Counted from the first letter of the stretch, positions 19,215-28,605 are shown. The stretch: 57,102 nt of DNA from Mesorhizobium sp. ORS 3324 (GCA_000824825.2 LM655171.1:1-57102); one strand, 5' to 3'. Numbers and translations are program-made. The notes: generated by a model not told the origin, from the letters alone.

Positions 19215-20201
19215 ATGGCAGGCGTTGAACAAATCACGGTGGAGGCTGGCGAGGCGGGCATGCGGCTCGATCGCTGGTTCAAGGTCCACTATCCGGGCCT
19301 CGGCTTCGGCCATCTGCAGAAGCTCCTGCGCTCCGGCCAGGTCCGCCTCGACGGCGGGCGGGTGAAGGCCGACACGCGCGTCGAGCCTGGACAGACCGTC
19401 CGCATCCCGCCGCTCGATGTCGACAAGAAGGGCGATGCGCCGCTGACCGGCCATTCGATCCGCAACCAGGGCGATGCCGATGTGCTGGCCAAGATGCTGC
19501 TGCACGAGGACCCAAAGGTCTTCGTCTTCAACAAGCCGGCCGGCTTGGCCGTGCAGGGCGGCTCCGGCGTCACGCGCAATGTCGACGACATGCTGGAGGC
19601 CTGGCGCAACCAGAAGGGCGAGAAGCCGCGCCTGGTCCACCGCCTCGACCGCGACACCTCAGGCGTGCTGGTCGTTGCCCGCACCCGCCTTGCGGCCATG
19701 AAGCTGTCGGAAGCGTTCCGGGCGCGCGAGACGAAGAAGACCTATTGGGCGCTGGTCAAGGGCGTGCCGCCGAAGCGCGAGGACAAGATCTCGACCTGGC
19801 TGATCAAGGAGCAGACGCCCGACGGCGACCGCGTGCGCATCGCCAAGCATGGCGAGAAGGGCGCCGACCATGCCGTGTCCTACTACCGCATTGTCGAGCA
19901 GGCGGCGCAGTCGCTGTCCTGGCTGGAGATGGAGCCTTACACCGGCCGCACCCACCAGTTGCGCGTCCATGCCGCTCACATCGGCTGCCCGATCATCGGC
20001 GATCCCAAATATTTCGAGGCCGACACCAACTGGGAATTTCCCGGCGGCATCCAGAACCGGCTGCATCTTCACGCCCGCCGCATCGTCATCCCGCATCCCG
20101 ACCAGGGCGTCATCGACGTCGTCGCGCCGATGCCCCCGCATATGCGCCAGAGCTGGAACCTGCTCGGCTTCGACGAGCAGAGCGCGGAGGACGCCAATTG
20201 A
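19215..20201 (+). CDS. RluC/RluD-family rRNA pseudouridine synthase
   Basis: 328 residues. An S4-type RNA-binding domain lies at about residues 12-70 (MRLDRWFKVHYPGL, LLRSGQVRLDGGRV). The catalytic domain carries HRLDRDTSGVLVV, in which Asp145 is the catalytic residue. These enzymes isomerise specific uridines of 23S rRNA. The S4 domain and size fit the RluC group. The stop overlaps a TTG start of the next gene (ATTGA). Confidence 0.9.
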   Translation: MAGVEQITVEAGEAGMRLDRWFKVHYPGLGFGHLQKLLRSGQVRLDGGRVKADTRVEPGQTVRIPPLDVDKKGDAPLTGHSIRNQGDADVLAKMLLHEDPKVFVFNKPAGLAVQGGSGVTRNVDDMLEAWRNQKGEKPRLVHRLDRDTSGVLVVARTRLAAMKLSEAFRARETKKTYWALVKGVPPKREDKISTWLIKEQTPDGDRVRIAKHGEKGADHAVSYYRIVEQAAQSLSWLEMEPYTGRTHQLRVHAAHIGCPIIGDPKYFEADTNWEFPGGIQNRLHLHARRIVIPHPDQGVIDVVAPMPPHMRQSWNLLGFDEQSAEDAN

Positions 20202-21118
20202 ACGGCGCGGCCGAAACGCTGGGCCGCCGCGATGCGGTCGATATGGCGGCAGCCGCCATCATGGTCGGGCTGACGCTGTCCTGGGGGCTGAACTACGTCG
20301 CCGCCAAGGTGTCCTATGCCGGCTACGATCCGGTTTTCGTATCGATCGCGCGCTCCATCCTTGGCGGGCTGTGCGTGTTCGGCTGGTGCCGGCTGCGCGG
20401 CATCAAGCTGTTCGAAGCGGACGGGACGTTGATCGCCGGCATTGCCGCGGGCCTGCTTTTCGGCGTCGAGTTCCTGTTTCTCTATATCGGGCTGGAGCAT
20501 ACAACGGTCGCCCGCAACACGCTCTTGGTCAACACCATGCCGTTCTGGGTGCTGGTCGGCGGGCATTTCCTGCTCGGCGAGCACATCACCCCGCGCAAGC
20601 TCGGCGGACTTGTCCTGGCCTTTTGTGGCCTGGTGGCAGTGTTCTCCGACGGCATCGTTGCCGGCAATGGCGCGACGCTGACGGGCGATCTGCTGAGCCT
20701 GGGCGCCGGCATCCTGTGGGCATTGACCAGCATCGTCATCAAGCGGTCGAAGCTGGCCGGGACCAGCGCCGAGAAGCTCTTGCTCTATCAGCTGGCCGGC
20801 GCGGCCGTCGTCGGCGCACTGGTGATGCCTTTCGCCGGCGCGCCGATCCGTGAAATCGCCGCCCTGCCGACACTGGCCTTGCTGTTCCAGTCTTTCTATA
20901 TCGTCGCCTTCACCTATGTTTTGTGGTTCTGGCTGCTGACGCGCTATCCGGCAGCAGGGTTGTCGAGCTTCGCCTTCCTGTCGCCGGTGTTCGGCGTGCT
21001 GTGCGGCGCGGTGCTGTTGGACGAGCCGCTGACGACCAGGATTTTCCTGGCGCTCGGCCTGATCGCCGCCGGGCTGGTCATCGTCAACCGGCCGGCGCGC
21101 AAGCAGATTCCGGCGTAA
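20198..21118 (+). CDS. EamA (DMT-superfamily) transporter
   Basis: 306 residues from TTG at 20198, which overlaps the preceding stop and has GGAGG at 20186-20190, a good spacing. An ATG at 20243 is the alternative. Two EamA repeats of five spans each are visible; the first begins at GLTLSWGLNYVAAKVSY and the second near GDLLSLGAGILWALTSIVIK. Family members export metabolites such as amino acids or cofactors; the substrate cannot be predicted. Overlap with the pseudouridine synthase indicates an operon. Confidence 0.85.
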   Translation: MNGAAETLGRRDAVDMAAAAIMVGLTLSWGLNYVAAKVSYAGYDPVFVSIARSILGGLCVFGWCRLRGIKLFEADGTLIAGIAAGLLFGVEFLFLYIGLEHTTVARNTLLVNTMPFWVLVGGHFLLGEHITPRKLGGLVLAFCGLVAVFSDGIVAGNGATLTGDLLSLGAGILWALTSIVIKRSKLAGTSAEKLLLYQLAGAAVVGALVMPFAGAPIREIAALPTLALLFQSFYIVAFTYVLWFWLLTRYPAAGLSSFAFLSPVFGVLCGAVLLDEPLTTRIFLALGLIAAGLVIVNRPARKQIPA

Positions 21119-21128
21119 GGAGTTCGAC

Positions 21129-21920
21129 ATGCGCGACATCCTCAATGACCTCGAGGCCGGAAAGCAGCTTTCCGATCCCGATCCGGTGCGCCGCGCTCAG
21201 ATCCAGATGAAGACGCCGCTGCCGAAGCGCTTCTACAAGGCTGTCTCGGTCGTGCCGGCCGAAGGCGGTTTTGCCGTTCATCTCGACGGCCGGCCGGTCC
21301 GCACCCCGGGCAAGGCGTTGCTGGTGCTTCCGACAGAAAGAGCGGCGCAGCTGGTGGCCGACGAGTTCTCCGCGCAGGGCGAGGTCATCGACCCGGTGAC
21401 CATGCCGGTCATGCGTCTTGCCAACACGGCCATCGACGGCGTCGCCAGCGACACGCAGGCGGTGCTGGAGGATGTGCTGCGCTTCGCTTCGTCGGACCTG
21501 CTCTGCTATCGCGCCGACGGCCCGCAGGGGCTGGTCGATCGCCAGAACAAGCTCTGGGATCCTGTCCTCGATTGGGCGGGGAGCCGCCTCGGCGCGCGCT
21601 TCAACCTTGCCGAGGGCGTCATCCATGTCGAGCAGCCGCGCGAGACGATCGCCGTCCTTGGCGCCCATCTTGCCCAGTGCGCCGAGCCGATGCGGCTGGC
21701 TGCCATCCACGTCATGACCGCGCTGACCGGGTCCGCGCTGCTTGCGCTCGCCGTCGATTTCGGTGAGCTCGACGGCGAAGAAGCCTGGACCGCCGGCCAT
21801 GTCGACGAGGACTGGCAGATCGAGCATTGGGGCCAGGATGCCGAGGCCGTGGCGCGCCGCTCGGCCCGCAAGCGCGACATGATGGCGGCGGTCAGCCTGC
21901 TGGAAGCGCTGCAAGTCTAG
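21129..21920 (+). CDS. ATP12-family F1-ATPase assembly chaperone
   Basis: 263 residues. The conserved ATP12 region starts at PLPKRFYKAVSVVPAEGGFAV, with HLDGRPVRTPGKALLVLPT and DPVTMPVMRLANTAIDGV following. In mitochondria Atp12 binds the alpha subunit of F1 before assembly; alphaproteobacteria carry homologs. It starts 10 bases after the EamA gene and is the last gene of this run, followed by palindromes. Confidence 0.88.
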   Translation: MRDILNDLEAGKQLSDPDPVRRAQIQMKTPLPKRFYKAVSVVPAEGGFAVHLDGRPVRTPGKALLVLPTERAAQLVADEFSAQGEVIDPVTMPVMRLANTAIDGVASDTQAVLEDVLRFASSDLLCYRADGPQGLVDRQNKLWDPVLDWAGSRLGARFNLAEGVIHVEQPRETIAVLGAHLAQCAEPMRLAAIHVMTALTGSALLALAVDFGELDGEEAWTAGHVDEDWQIEHWGQDAEAVARRSARKRDMMAAVSLLEALQV

Positions 21921-22259
21921 AGCAATTCCAGGAAAAGTGCGTAGCGGTTTTCCAACCGGAATTGCGACGGAGAAAACAAGCAATTCCAGGAAACTGGGCA
22001 GTAGTTTTACGCCCACGTTTGCGCAAGAAACTTGCAGTGGATCGACGACGCACCAGAGATGAGACCCTCCAAGGGCCACACTCCCCTTTCGCATTGCACC
22101 TAATACGAAAGTCATAATCCCATCGTCGCGGTGCCTTTTGCCGACGCTTTCTGCCATTTTTTCCATCGTTGGCTGCGTTTTGAGTCCGCGTTCAGAGGAG
22201 TTGCGGATGGTGGCGCGCAAGCCATCGAGGACAGACGGGATCCACGGGAGGATATATCA
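21921..22259. repeat. Gap before the MHS transporter: palindromic element plus partial copy and leader
   Basis: One base after the ATP12 stop lies GCAATTCC (21922-21929) with its inverse GGAATTGC (21958-21965). Between them is GGAAAAGTGCGTAGCGGTTTTCC-type sequence that forms an inner stem. A degenerate second copy starts at about 21980 with the same AGCAATTCCAGGAAA. These are dispersed elements common in Rhizobiales. From about 22060 to 22259 the sequence is probably the promoter and leader of the transporter; the ribosome-binding site GGAGG is near 22246. I see no gene in this stretch. Confidence 0.65.
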
Positions 22260-24149
22260 ATGGCAATGGTTTCGACCGCCGGCAGAACAAGCCGCGGCAT
22301 GACGCGGGAGGAGAAGAAGGTTATCTTCGCGTCCTCGCTCGGCACCGTTTTCGAATGGTACGATTTCTATCTTTACGGCTCGCTGGCCGCCTTCATCGGC
22401 GCGACATTCTTCAGTCCGACCATCCCCGAGGCGACGCGCAACATCTTCGCGCTGCTGGCCTTTGCAGCCGGCTTCCTCGTCCGCCCGTTCGGCGCGCTGG
22501 TGTTCGGCCGCATCGGCGACCTTGTTGGCCGCAAATACACCTTCCTCGTCACCATGACGATCATGGGTCTGTCGACCTTCCTGGTCGGTCTGCTGCCCGG
22601 CTACGCGAGTTGGGGCATTGCGGCACCCGTGATCCTGATTGGGCTGCGCATGCTGCAGGGCCTGGCGCTCGGCGGCGAATATGGCGGTGCCGCGACCTAT
22701 GTCGCCGAGCACGCGCCCGACGATCGCCGCGGCTACTACACCTCCTGGATCCAGACCACGGCGACGCTCGGCCTGTTCCTGTCGCTGCTCGTCATCCTGA
22801 GCGTCCAGGGTTCGCTCAGCAAGGATACCTACGCGTCCTGGGGCTGGCGCATTCCCTTCATCGTCTCCTTCCTGCTGCTTGCCATCTCGATCTGGATCCG
22901 GCTGTCACTCTCGGAGTCGCCGACCTTCCAGCGCATGAAGGACGAGGGCAAGGGCTCCAAGGCGCCGCTGTCTGAGGCCTTCGGCCAGTGGAAGAACGCC
23001 AAGATCGCGCTTTTGGCGCTGCTCGGCCTCACCGCCGGCCAGGCCGTCATCTGGTACAACGGCCAGTTCTATGCGCTGTTCTTCCTGCAGAACGTGCTGA
23101 AGGTCGACGCTTGGTCGGTCAACATCATGATCGCGATCGCACTTGCCGTCGGCTCGATCTTCTTCGTCGTGTTCGGCTGGCTCTCCGACAAGATCGGCCG
23201 CAAGCCGATCATCATGGCGGGTCTTGCGCTTGGCATCGTCTGCACCTTCCCGCTGTTCAAGGCGCTGACCTGGGCCGCCAACCCGGCCCTGGCCACCGCC
23301 CAGCAGAACACGCGCGCGACGGTGACGGCAGCACCCGGCGACTGCAAGTTCCAGTTCAACCCGGTCGGCACGGCGAAGTTCACGACCTCCTGCGATATCG
23401 CGACCTCGTTCCTGACCAAGAACTCAGTGCCTTATGATGTGGTGACGACAGCCGCGCCCGGAACCGCGGCCACCGTCAAGATCGGCAACGAGACGGTTCC
23501 GTCCTACGATGCCGTCGCCGCCGGCGATCAGGCCAAGGCCAAGGAGGCCGCCTTCCAGAAGGCAGTCAACATATCCCTGCGGGACGGCGGCTATCCGCTG
23601 AAGCGCGGCGCGATCAAGGTGCCGGATCAGAAGCTTGACGCGTTCATCGCGGCCAATCCGGAGCTGAAGCTCGATGCGGCCGCCATCCGCGGCGGCGAGA
23701 AGGCGGCAGTTCCGACCGAGCAGGCGGTCAAGGACAAGCTGCTCACCACCGAGGAAGCCTCGGGCACACCCGAGATCACCGTCTACAACATTCCTGGTGG
23801 CGGTCCTTTCGCCATGGTCGCCGATCCGGCGGCCATCAACTGGCCGGCGACCATCGGTATCCTGTTCATCCTGGTGGTGTTCGTGACCATGGTCTACGGA
23901 CCGATCGCGGCGATACTGGTCGAGATGTTCCCGACCCGCATCCGCTACACCGGCATGTCGTTGCCTTACCATATCGGCAATGGCTGGTTCGGCGGCCTGC
24001 TGCCGGCGACGGTGTTTGCCCTCAGCGCCTATAAGGGCGACATCTACTATGGTCTCTGGTACCCGGTGGTGATCGCGGCAATGTCGCTGATCATCGGCAT
24101 GATCTTCGTCAGGGACACGCTCGGCACCGACCTGCACGCCAAGCAGTAG
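22260..24149 (+). CDS. MHS-family MFS symporter with a large periplasmic insertion
   Basis: 629 residues from the ATG at 22260, which has GGGAGGATATATCA upstream. The N-terminal half has FEWYDFYLYGSLAAFIG and the family signature GRIGDLVGRKYTF (about 83-95). SDKIGRKP (309-316) and VEMFPTRIRYTG (554-565) mark the second half. These features identify a metabolite:proton symporter related to ProP, ShiA and KgtP. Most relatives have about 430-550 residues. Here about 190 residues (338-527), Ala/Lys-rich with Cys362 and Cys378, lie between predicted spans 9 and 10, facing the periplasm. Substrate not predictable. Confidence 0.85.
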   Translation: MAMVSTAGRTSRGMTREEKKVIFASSLGTVFEWYDFYLYGSLAAFIGATFFSPTIPEATRNIFALLAFAAGFLVRPFGALVFGRIGDLVGRKYTFLVTMTIMGLSTFLVGLLPGYASWGIAAPVILIGLRMLQGLALGGEYGGAATYVAEHAPDDRRGYYTSWIQTTATLGLFLSLLVILSVQGSLSKDTYASWGWRIPFIVSFLLLAISIWIRLSLSESPTFQRMKDEGKGSKAPLSEAFGQWKNAKIALLALLGLTAGQAVIWYNGQFYALFFLQNVLKVDAWSVNIMIAIALAVGSIFFVVFGWLSDKIGRKPIIMAGLALGIVCTFPLFKALTWAANPALATAQQNTRATVTAAPGDCKFQFNPVGTAKFTTSCDIATSFLTKNSVPYDVVTTAAPGTAATVKIGNETVPSYDAVAAGDQAKAKEAAFQKAVNISLRDGGYPLKRGAIKVPDQKLDAFIAANPELKLDAAAIRGGEKAAVPTEQAVKDKLLTTEEASGTPEITVYNIPGGGPFAMVADPAAINWPATIGILFILVVFVTMVYGPIAAILVEMFPTRIRYTGMSLPYHIGNGWFGGLLPATVFALSAYKGDIYYGLWYPVVIAAMSLIIGMIFVRDTLGTDLHAKQ

Positions 24150-24170
24150 ACGATCGATCGTCTGCAAGAG

Positions 24171-24204
24171 AAAGCCCGGCGCGAGCGATCGCGCCGGGCT
24201 TTTT
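24171..24204 (+). terminator. Terminator after the MHS transporter
   Basis: A 14-base perfect stem, AAAGCCCGGCGCGA (24171-24184) and its inverse (24189-24202), surrounds a GCGA tetraloop and ends in a T-run. It separates the transporter from the convergent small gene at 24228 and may serve both strands. Confidence 0.88.
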
Positions 24205-24227
24205 CATGCCGAACCGGAAACGGCTGG

Positions 24228-24422
24228 TCAGCTCTTGCGCTGCTCGCTTTCTTCCTCGATCGCCGCCTCGTGGTACCAGCCGTCGAAATCGGCGTGCGTA
24301 TTGCGCAGCGAAGCAAGCTCTGCCGCGAATTTGGCCTTTGCGCCTAAATTTGAGGCAGACATCCGGCCTGCAAGCGGGAACATCAGAATCTTTGCCGACG
24401 GACAGGACGTGGTGATTTCCAT
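24228..24422 (-). CDS. DUF2735-like small protein next to glnII
   Basis: 64 residues from ATG at 24422. The sequence has SAKILMFPLAGRM (residues 9-21) and ends with FDGWYHEAAIEEESEQ. I recognise this SAKI-xxFPxxGR ... WYHEAAI pattern as that of DUF2735 proteins of Rhizobiales, whose function is unknown. The gene diverges from glnII and shares its 312-base upstream region, so joint nitrogen control is possible. The frame stays open further upstream, but this start gives the family N-terminus. Confidence 0.6.
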   Translation of the reverse strand: MEITTSCPSAKILMFPLAGRMSASNLGAKAKFAAELASLRNTHADFDGWYHEAAIEEESEQRKS

Positions 24423-24522
24423 TGGCGGCCTCCCTGCTTTCCAGGAGCTTTTCGATTCAACTTTCTCCCAAGATAGGTTCTGCGATTCATTTAGGCAATA
24501 TGCCCACAAAAAGATCAGTTTT

Positions 24523-24539
24523 TGCCTACTATTTATGCA
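24523..24539 (+). promoter_or_regulatory. NtrC-like site upstream of glnII
   Basis: TGCCTACTATTTATGCA is a 17-base TGC-N11-GCA dyad, the geometry of NtrC sites. Its centre is about 130 bases upstream of the start site predicted from the sigma-54 promoter, a normal distance for an enhancer. The rest of the 312-base gap between the DUF2735-like gene and glnII (24423-24734) holds the promoter and a short GGCA-ATA-TGCC dyad near 24494. Confidence 0.55.
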
Positions 24540-24635
24540 AAACTTGCGACTGAACGATTGCCGCGCATTGCTGAGGCGATTCAACAGATTCAACGCATTG
24601 CCATGACCATTTTGCCGCACACGGGAGGGGGCGAG

Positions 24636-24651
24636 TGGCACACGAATTGCA
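24636..24651 (+). promoter_or_regulatory. Sigma-54 promoter of glnII
   Basis: TGGCACACGAATTGCA matches the -24/-12 consensus (TGGCAC-N5-TTGCA) with the invariant GG and GC ten bases apart. glnII of rhizobia is known to be transcribed from an NtrC-activated sigma-54 promoter. The predicted start is near 24662, leaving a leader of about 70 bases. Confidence 0.88.
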
Positions 24652-24734
24652 TTTTAGCGACCGGCAGGCCGGCTCGGTCCGGCCATGCGTCGATACCGCC
24701 ATGTCGCGGCGTCCAAGCAACGAGAGGCACTGGA

Positions 24735-25775
24735 ATGACCAAATACAAGCTCGAGTATATCTGGCTCGACGGCTACACCCCGACCCCCAATCTGCGCGGC
24801 AAGACCCAGATCAAGGAGTTTGCCGAGTTCCCGACCCTCGAGCAGCTCCCTCTGTGGGGCTTCGACGGCTCCTCGACGAATCAGGCCGAAGGCCGCAGCT
24901 CGGACTGCGTGCTGAAGCCGGTGGCCGTTTATCCGGATCCGGCCCGCACCAACGGCGCTCTGGTCATGTGCGAAGTCATGATGCCGGATGGCGTCACGCC
25001 GCACGCTTCGAACAGCCGCGCGACCATCCTCGACGACGAGGACGCCTGGTTCGGCTTCGAGCAGGAATATTTCTTCTACAAGGACGGCCGTCCGCTCGGC
25101 TTCCCCGAGAGCGGTTATCCGGCGCCGCAGGGCCCGTACTACACCGGCGTCGGCTACAAGAATGTCGGCGATGTCGCGCGTCAGATCGTCGAGGAGCATC
25201 TCGACCTCTGCCTCGCAGCCGGCATCAACCATGAAGGCATCAACGCCGAGGTGGCCAAGGGCCAGTGGGAATTCCAGATCTTCGGCAAGGGCTCGAAGAA
25301 AGCCGCCGACCAGATCTGGATGGCGCGCTACCTGCTGCTGCGCCTGACCGAGAAATACGGCATCGACATCGAGTTCCACTGCAAGCCGCTCGGCGACACC
25401 GACTGGAACGGCTCGGGCATGCACTGCAACTTCTCGACCAAGCATATGCGCGAAGTCGGCGGCAAGGCCTATTTCGAGGCGCTGATGGCGCAGTTCGAAA
25501 AGAACCTGATGGATCACATCGCCGTCTACGGCCCGGACAACGACAAGCGCCTGACCGGCAAGCACGAGACCGCGCCGTGGAACAAGTTCTCCTACGGCGT
25601 TGCCGACCGCGGCGCTTCGATCCGCGTGCCGCACTCCTTCATCAAGAACGACTACAAGGGCTATCTGGAAGACCGTCGCCCGAACTCGCAGGGCGACCCC
25701 TACCAGATCGCCTCCCAGGTCCTGAAGACGATCTCGCAGGTCCCGACCGACGCGAAGGTCTCGGCGGCCGCGTGA
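24735..25775 (+). CDS. glnII: Glutamine synthetase II (eukaryotic type)
   Basis: 346 residues from ATG at 24735 (GGCACTGGA upstream). It begins MTKYKLEYIWLDGYTPTPNL and contains GFDGSSTNQAEGRSSDC (about residues 41-57) and GMHCNFSTKHMRE (about 231-243), features of the GSII family. The enzyme makes glutamine from glutamate, ammonium and ATP. It is not controlled by adenylylation, unlike GlnA. Rhizobia are among the few bacteria that carry this form. The sigma-54 promoter implies expression under nitrogen limitation. Confidence 0.96.
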   Translation: MTKYKLEYIWLDGYTPTPNLRGKTQIKEFAEFPTLEQLPLWGFDGSSTNQAEGRSSDCVLKPVAVYPDPARTNGALVMCEVMMPDGVTPHASNSRATILDDEDAWFGFEQEYFFYKDGRPLGFPESGYPAPQGPYYTGVGYKNVGDVARQIVEEHLDLCLAAGINHEGINAEVAKGQWEFQIFGKGSKKAADQIWMARYLLLRLTEKYGIDIEFHCKPLGDTDWNGSGMHCNFSTKHMREVGGKAYFEALMAQFEKNLMDHIAVYGPDNDKRLTGKHETAPWNKFSYGVADRGASIRVPHSFIKNDYKGYLEDRRPNSQGDPYQIASQVLKTISQVPTDAKVSAAA

Positions 25776-25828
25776 TGCCCTTATGGCGCGGGCAGCAGTC
25801 CGCGCCAAGATAATCGACGATGCAAGAA

Positions 25829-25856
25829 GCCCCGGTGGTAACGCCGGGGCTTTTTT
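25829..25856 (+). terminator. Terminator after glnII
   Basis: GCCCCGG (25829-25835) and CCGGGGC (25844-25850) flank an 8-base loop and are followed by TTTTTT. It ends the glnII transcript 54 bases after the stop. Confidence 0.88.
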
Positions 25857-26023
25857 GCATGGCTATCCGAGGGCTGAGGTTCGGCCAGATTTTGCGGCGC
25901 GAACACCACATCCGGCTCCCGTTTCGGGATCACCGGCCATGCGTGCAACAATGCGCATTTTACTTGCCCGCTTTGTGTAATTTTAAGGTGCTTCCTGCAG
26001 GCTGGTAACGAGGGAGCCTGTGC

Positions 26024-27112
26024 ATGAACCATATTGGCACGCATTATCTGAAACTATTTATGGCAGGGCTCGCGTTCGGCTTCTATCTGGTCGCGGCGGG
26101 TATACGCGGCTGGGGCACGGAACCGCTCAGCGATTTCAGCAACGATGCCGTTATTCTGACGATACTTAAGGGCGGTATCATGTTCGCCTTCATATTCACC
26201 GTAGGGCACTTGGCGTTGCGCTATTTCGGCATCATCAAGGCTTGGACCTACGCTGTGCTCGGGACGGTTTGCGCCTTGCCGCTGTTTATAGTGCATCTTG
26301 CTTCTGGAACGTTCGAAGAAATGGCGGCGACAGGAAACCTGTCGACCGGTTTGTTCATACCCGCGTGCGTCGGTGCGGCTATCGGCTTGGCGTATCGCAA
26401 GTCGGCCGGAGTGGACGGTGTGGCGGAAGACCTAGAAGGAATGAATGTAGCCTACCGCCTGGCCGCAGCTGCCGCCGGCGAAACAGCTTCCGGATCGTAT
26501 GGCCAGGCCGGCCGTGGACAGGTCGCGTTCGGAAGGGCACAGCCTACCGCCGACGTGGTCGGTGGATTCGTGCACGAGGGAACGGAGTACTTCTCCGGGC
26601 CCTTGCGAGTGCGCACCTCACTGGTCTCTCTCCTCAGCGCATCCATCTTGGGCGGCATGTTGAGCACCGTACTCCAAGGGGTCCTGGATCTCGGATCATA
26701 CATGCATGGTCTGGACCGCATCGGTAAGACGATACGCCCCGGAAATCTCATCGACGTGCTGGTGGGCGACCTGGTGGCAAAGGGGGCCATGGCGCTATTC
26801 ACTGGGATGCCCGTCGTTATCCTCATTGCCATCGCGCATTTTGCCCTGCGGTCGATAGGCAAGTCTGGATATCTGGCTTATGGCCTCGGTGGATTATTGG
26901 CGGCTCCAGCCATGGCTCTTGTTACGTTCGGTGCTGCAGGGCCGCTCGTGATTCTCTCCACCTTGCCAACGGTTGTGGGCGCCGTCATCTATCGCAAGCT
27001 TGCCGGCCTCGAACCTGTGCCGGTCGCTGAGGACGTCATTGCGAGAGACCGTCGCGACCTTGTTGGGGCCGACCATGCGCGACGAAAAGCTGGGCGGGTC
27101 ATAATCTCCTGA
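26024..27112 (+). CDS. Internally duplicated integral membrane protein, unknown function
   Basis: 362 residues from ATG at 26024 (GAGGGAG upstream). Two hydrophobic halves of about four spans each are joined by a polar linker (about residues 127-198). They look duplicated: GHLALRYFG (61-69) matches AHFALRSIG (271-279), and VGAAIGLAYRKSAG (116-129) matches VVGAVIYRKLAG (317-328). I do not recognise the family. The coding sequence appears less GC-rich than its neighbours. It sits between glnII and glnA, so a nitrogen-related role is conceivable but not shown. Confidence 0.7.
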   Translation: MNHIGTHYLKLFMAGLAFGFYLVAAGIRGWGTEPLSDFSNDAVILTILKGGIMFAFIFTVGHLALRYFGIIKAWTYAVLGTVCALPLFIVHLASGTFEEMAATGNLSTGLFIPACVGAAIGLAYRKSAGVDGVAEDLEGMNVAYRLAAAAAGETASGSYGQAGRGQVAFGRAQPTADVVGGFVHEGTEYFSGPLRVRTSLVSLLSASILGGMLSTVLQGVLDLGSYMHGLDRIGKTIRPGNLIDVLVGDLVAKGAMALFTGMPVVILIAIAHFALRSIGKSGYLAYGLGGLLAAPAMALVTFGAAGPLVILSTLPTVVGAVIYRKLAGLEPVPVAEDVIARDRRDLVGADHARRKAGRVIIS

Positions 27113-27142
27113 TTCGAACAGACAGTCGCAGCGCAAATGAAA

Positions 27143-27172
27143 AGCCCCTGGAAGGCGAACCTTCCAGGGGCT
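27143..27172 (-). terminator. Terminator after glnA
   Basis: AGCCCCTGGAAGG and its exact inverse (27143-27155 and 27160-27172) form a 13-base stem. On the minus strand the loop reads TTCG, a stable tetraloop, and is followed by TTTTCATTT. It lies between the convergent membrane protein gene and glnA and may act for both. Confidence 0.9.
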
Positions 27173-27195
27173 GGATTTTCTATTCGATCAGCAGC

Positions 27196-28605
27196 TTAGA
27201 CCGAATAATACATGTCGTACTCGACCGGGTGCGGCGTCATCTCGAAGCGCATGACTTCCGCCATCTTCAGCTCGATATAGCTGTCGATCTGGTCGTCGTC
27301 GAAGACGCCGCCGGCCTTCAGGAAGCCGCGGTCCTTGTCGAGGCTTTGCAGCGCTTCACGCAGCGAGCCGCAGACGGTCGGGATCTTCTTCAATTCCTTC
27401 GGCGGCAGGTCGTAGAGATCCTTGTCCATCGGCTGTCCCGGATGGATCTTGTTCTTGATGCCGTCGAGGCCGGCCATCAGCATTGCGGAGAAACCGAGAT
27501 AGGGGTTCGCGCCCGGATCGGGGAAGCGCACCTCGACGCGCTTCGACTTCGGCGACGAGCCGAACGGAATGCGGCAGGACGCCGAGCGGTTGCGCGCCGA
27601 ATAGGCGAGCAGCACCGGCGCCTCGTAACCCGGCACCAGACGCTTGTAGGAGTTGGTCAGCGGGTTGGTGAAGGCGTTGATCGCCTTGGCGTGCTTGATG
27701 ATGCCGCCGATATAGAACAGGCAGGTCTCAGACAGGCCGGAATATTCATTGCCGGCGAAGGTCGGCTTGCCGCCCTTCCAGATCGACTGGTGGACGTGCA
27801 TGCCCGAGCCGTTGTCGCCGAACACCGGCTTCGGCATGAAGGTGGCCGTCTTGCCATAGGCGTTGGCGACCTGGTGCACGACATACTTGTAGATCAGCAT
27901 CTTGTCGGCATTGCGCACCAGGGTGTCGAACTTGATGCCGAGCTCGTGCTGAGCGGCGGCGACCTCGTGGTGATGCTTCTCGACGCGCACGCCCATCTCG
28001 GCGAGCACGGTCAGCATCTCCGAGCGCATGTCCTGGCAGGAATCGACCGGCGGCACAGGGAAATAGCCGCCCTTGGTGCGCGGACGGTGGCCGAGGTTGC
28101 CGGTCTCGTAATCGGTGTCGTCATTGGACGGCAGTTCGGTCGAGTCCAGCCGGAAGCCGGTGTTGTAGGGGTCGGCCTTGTACTTGACGTCGTCGAACAC
28201 GAAGAACTCTGCTTCCGGGCCGACATAGATCGTGTCGCCGATGCCCTCGGACTTCATGTAGGCCTCGGCCTTCTTGGCGGTGCCGCGCGGGTCGCGGTTA
28301 TAGGCTTCGCCCGAGATCGGATCGAGGATGTCACACAGGATGACCATGGTCGACTGAGCGAAGAACGGATCCATATGGACGGTGTCGGTGTCCGGCATCA
28401 GCACCATGTCGGACTCGTTGATCGCCTTCCAGCCGGCGATGGAGGAGCCGTCGAACATGACGCCGTCGGCAAACATGTCTTCCTCGACCTCGGCGACATC
28501 CATCGTCACATGCTGCAGCTTGCCTCGTGGATCGGTGAAGCGCAGATCGACGAACTTCACATCGTTGTCCTTGATCTGCTTCATGATGTCTTTGGCTGTC
28601 GTCAT
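27196..28605 (-). CDS. glnA: Glutamine synthetase type I
   Basis: 469 residues from ATG at 28605 (GGGAAGAAACG upstream on the minus strand). The active-site region [19 protein letters not shown] (about 264-282) and the segment [20 protein letters not shown] are conserved. Tyr398 in DLYDLPPKE is the expected adenylylation site, so activity should be controlled by GlnE. The frame continues open upstream into glnB, but the two are separate genes 53 bases apart. It is downstream of glnB in the classical glnBA order. Confidence 0.97.
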   Translation of the reverse strand: MTTAKDIMKQIKDNDVKFVDLRFTDPRGKLQHVTMDVAEVEEDMFADGVMFDGSSIAGWKAINESDMVLMPDTDTVHMDPFFAQSTMVILCDILDPISGEAYNRDPRGTAKKAEAYMKSEGIGDTIYVGPEAEFFVFDDVKYKADPYNTGFRLDSTELPSNDDTDYETGNLGHRPRTKGGYFPVPPVDSCQDMRSEMLTVLAEMGVRVEKHHHEVAAAQHELGIKFDTLVRNADKMLIYKYVVHQVANAYGKTATFMPKPVFGDNGSGMHVHQSIWKGGKPTFAGNEYSGLSETCLFYIGGIIKHAKAINAFTNPLTNSYKRLVPGYEAPVLLAYSARNRSASCRIPFGSSPKSKRVEVRFPDPGANPYLGFSAMLMAGLDGIKNKIHPGQPMDKDLYDLPPKELKKIPTVCGSLREALQSLDKDRGFLKAGGVFDDDQIDSYIELKMAEVMRFEMTPHPVEYDMYYSV

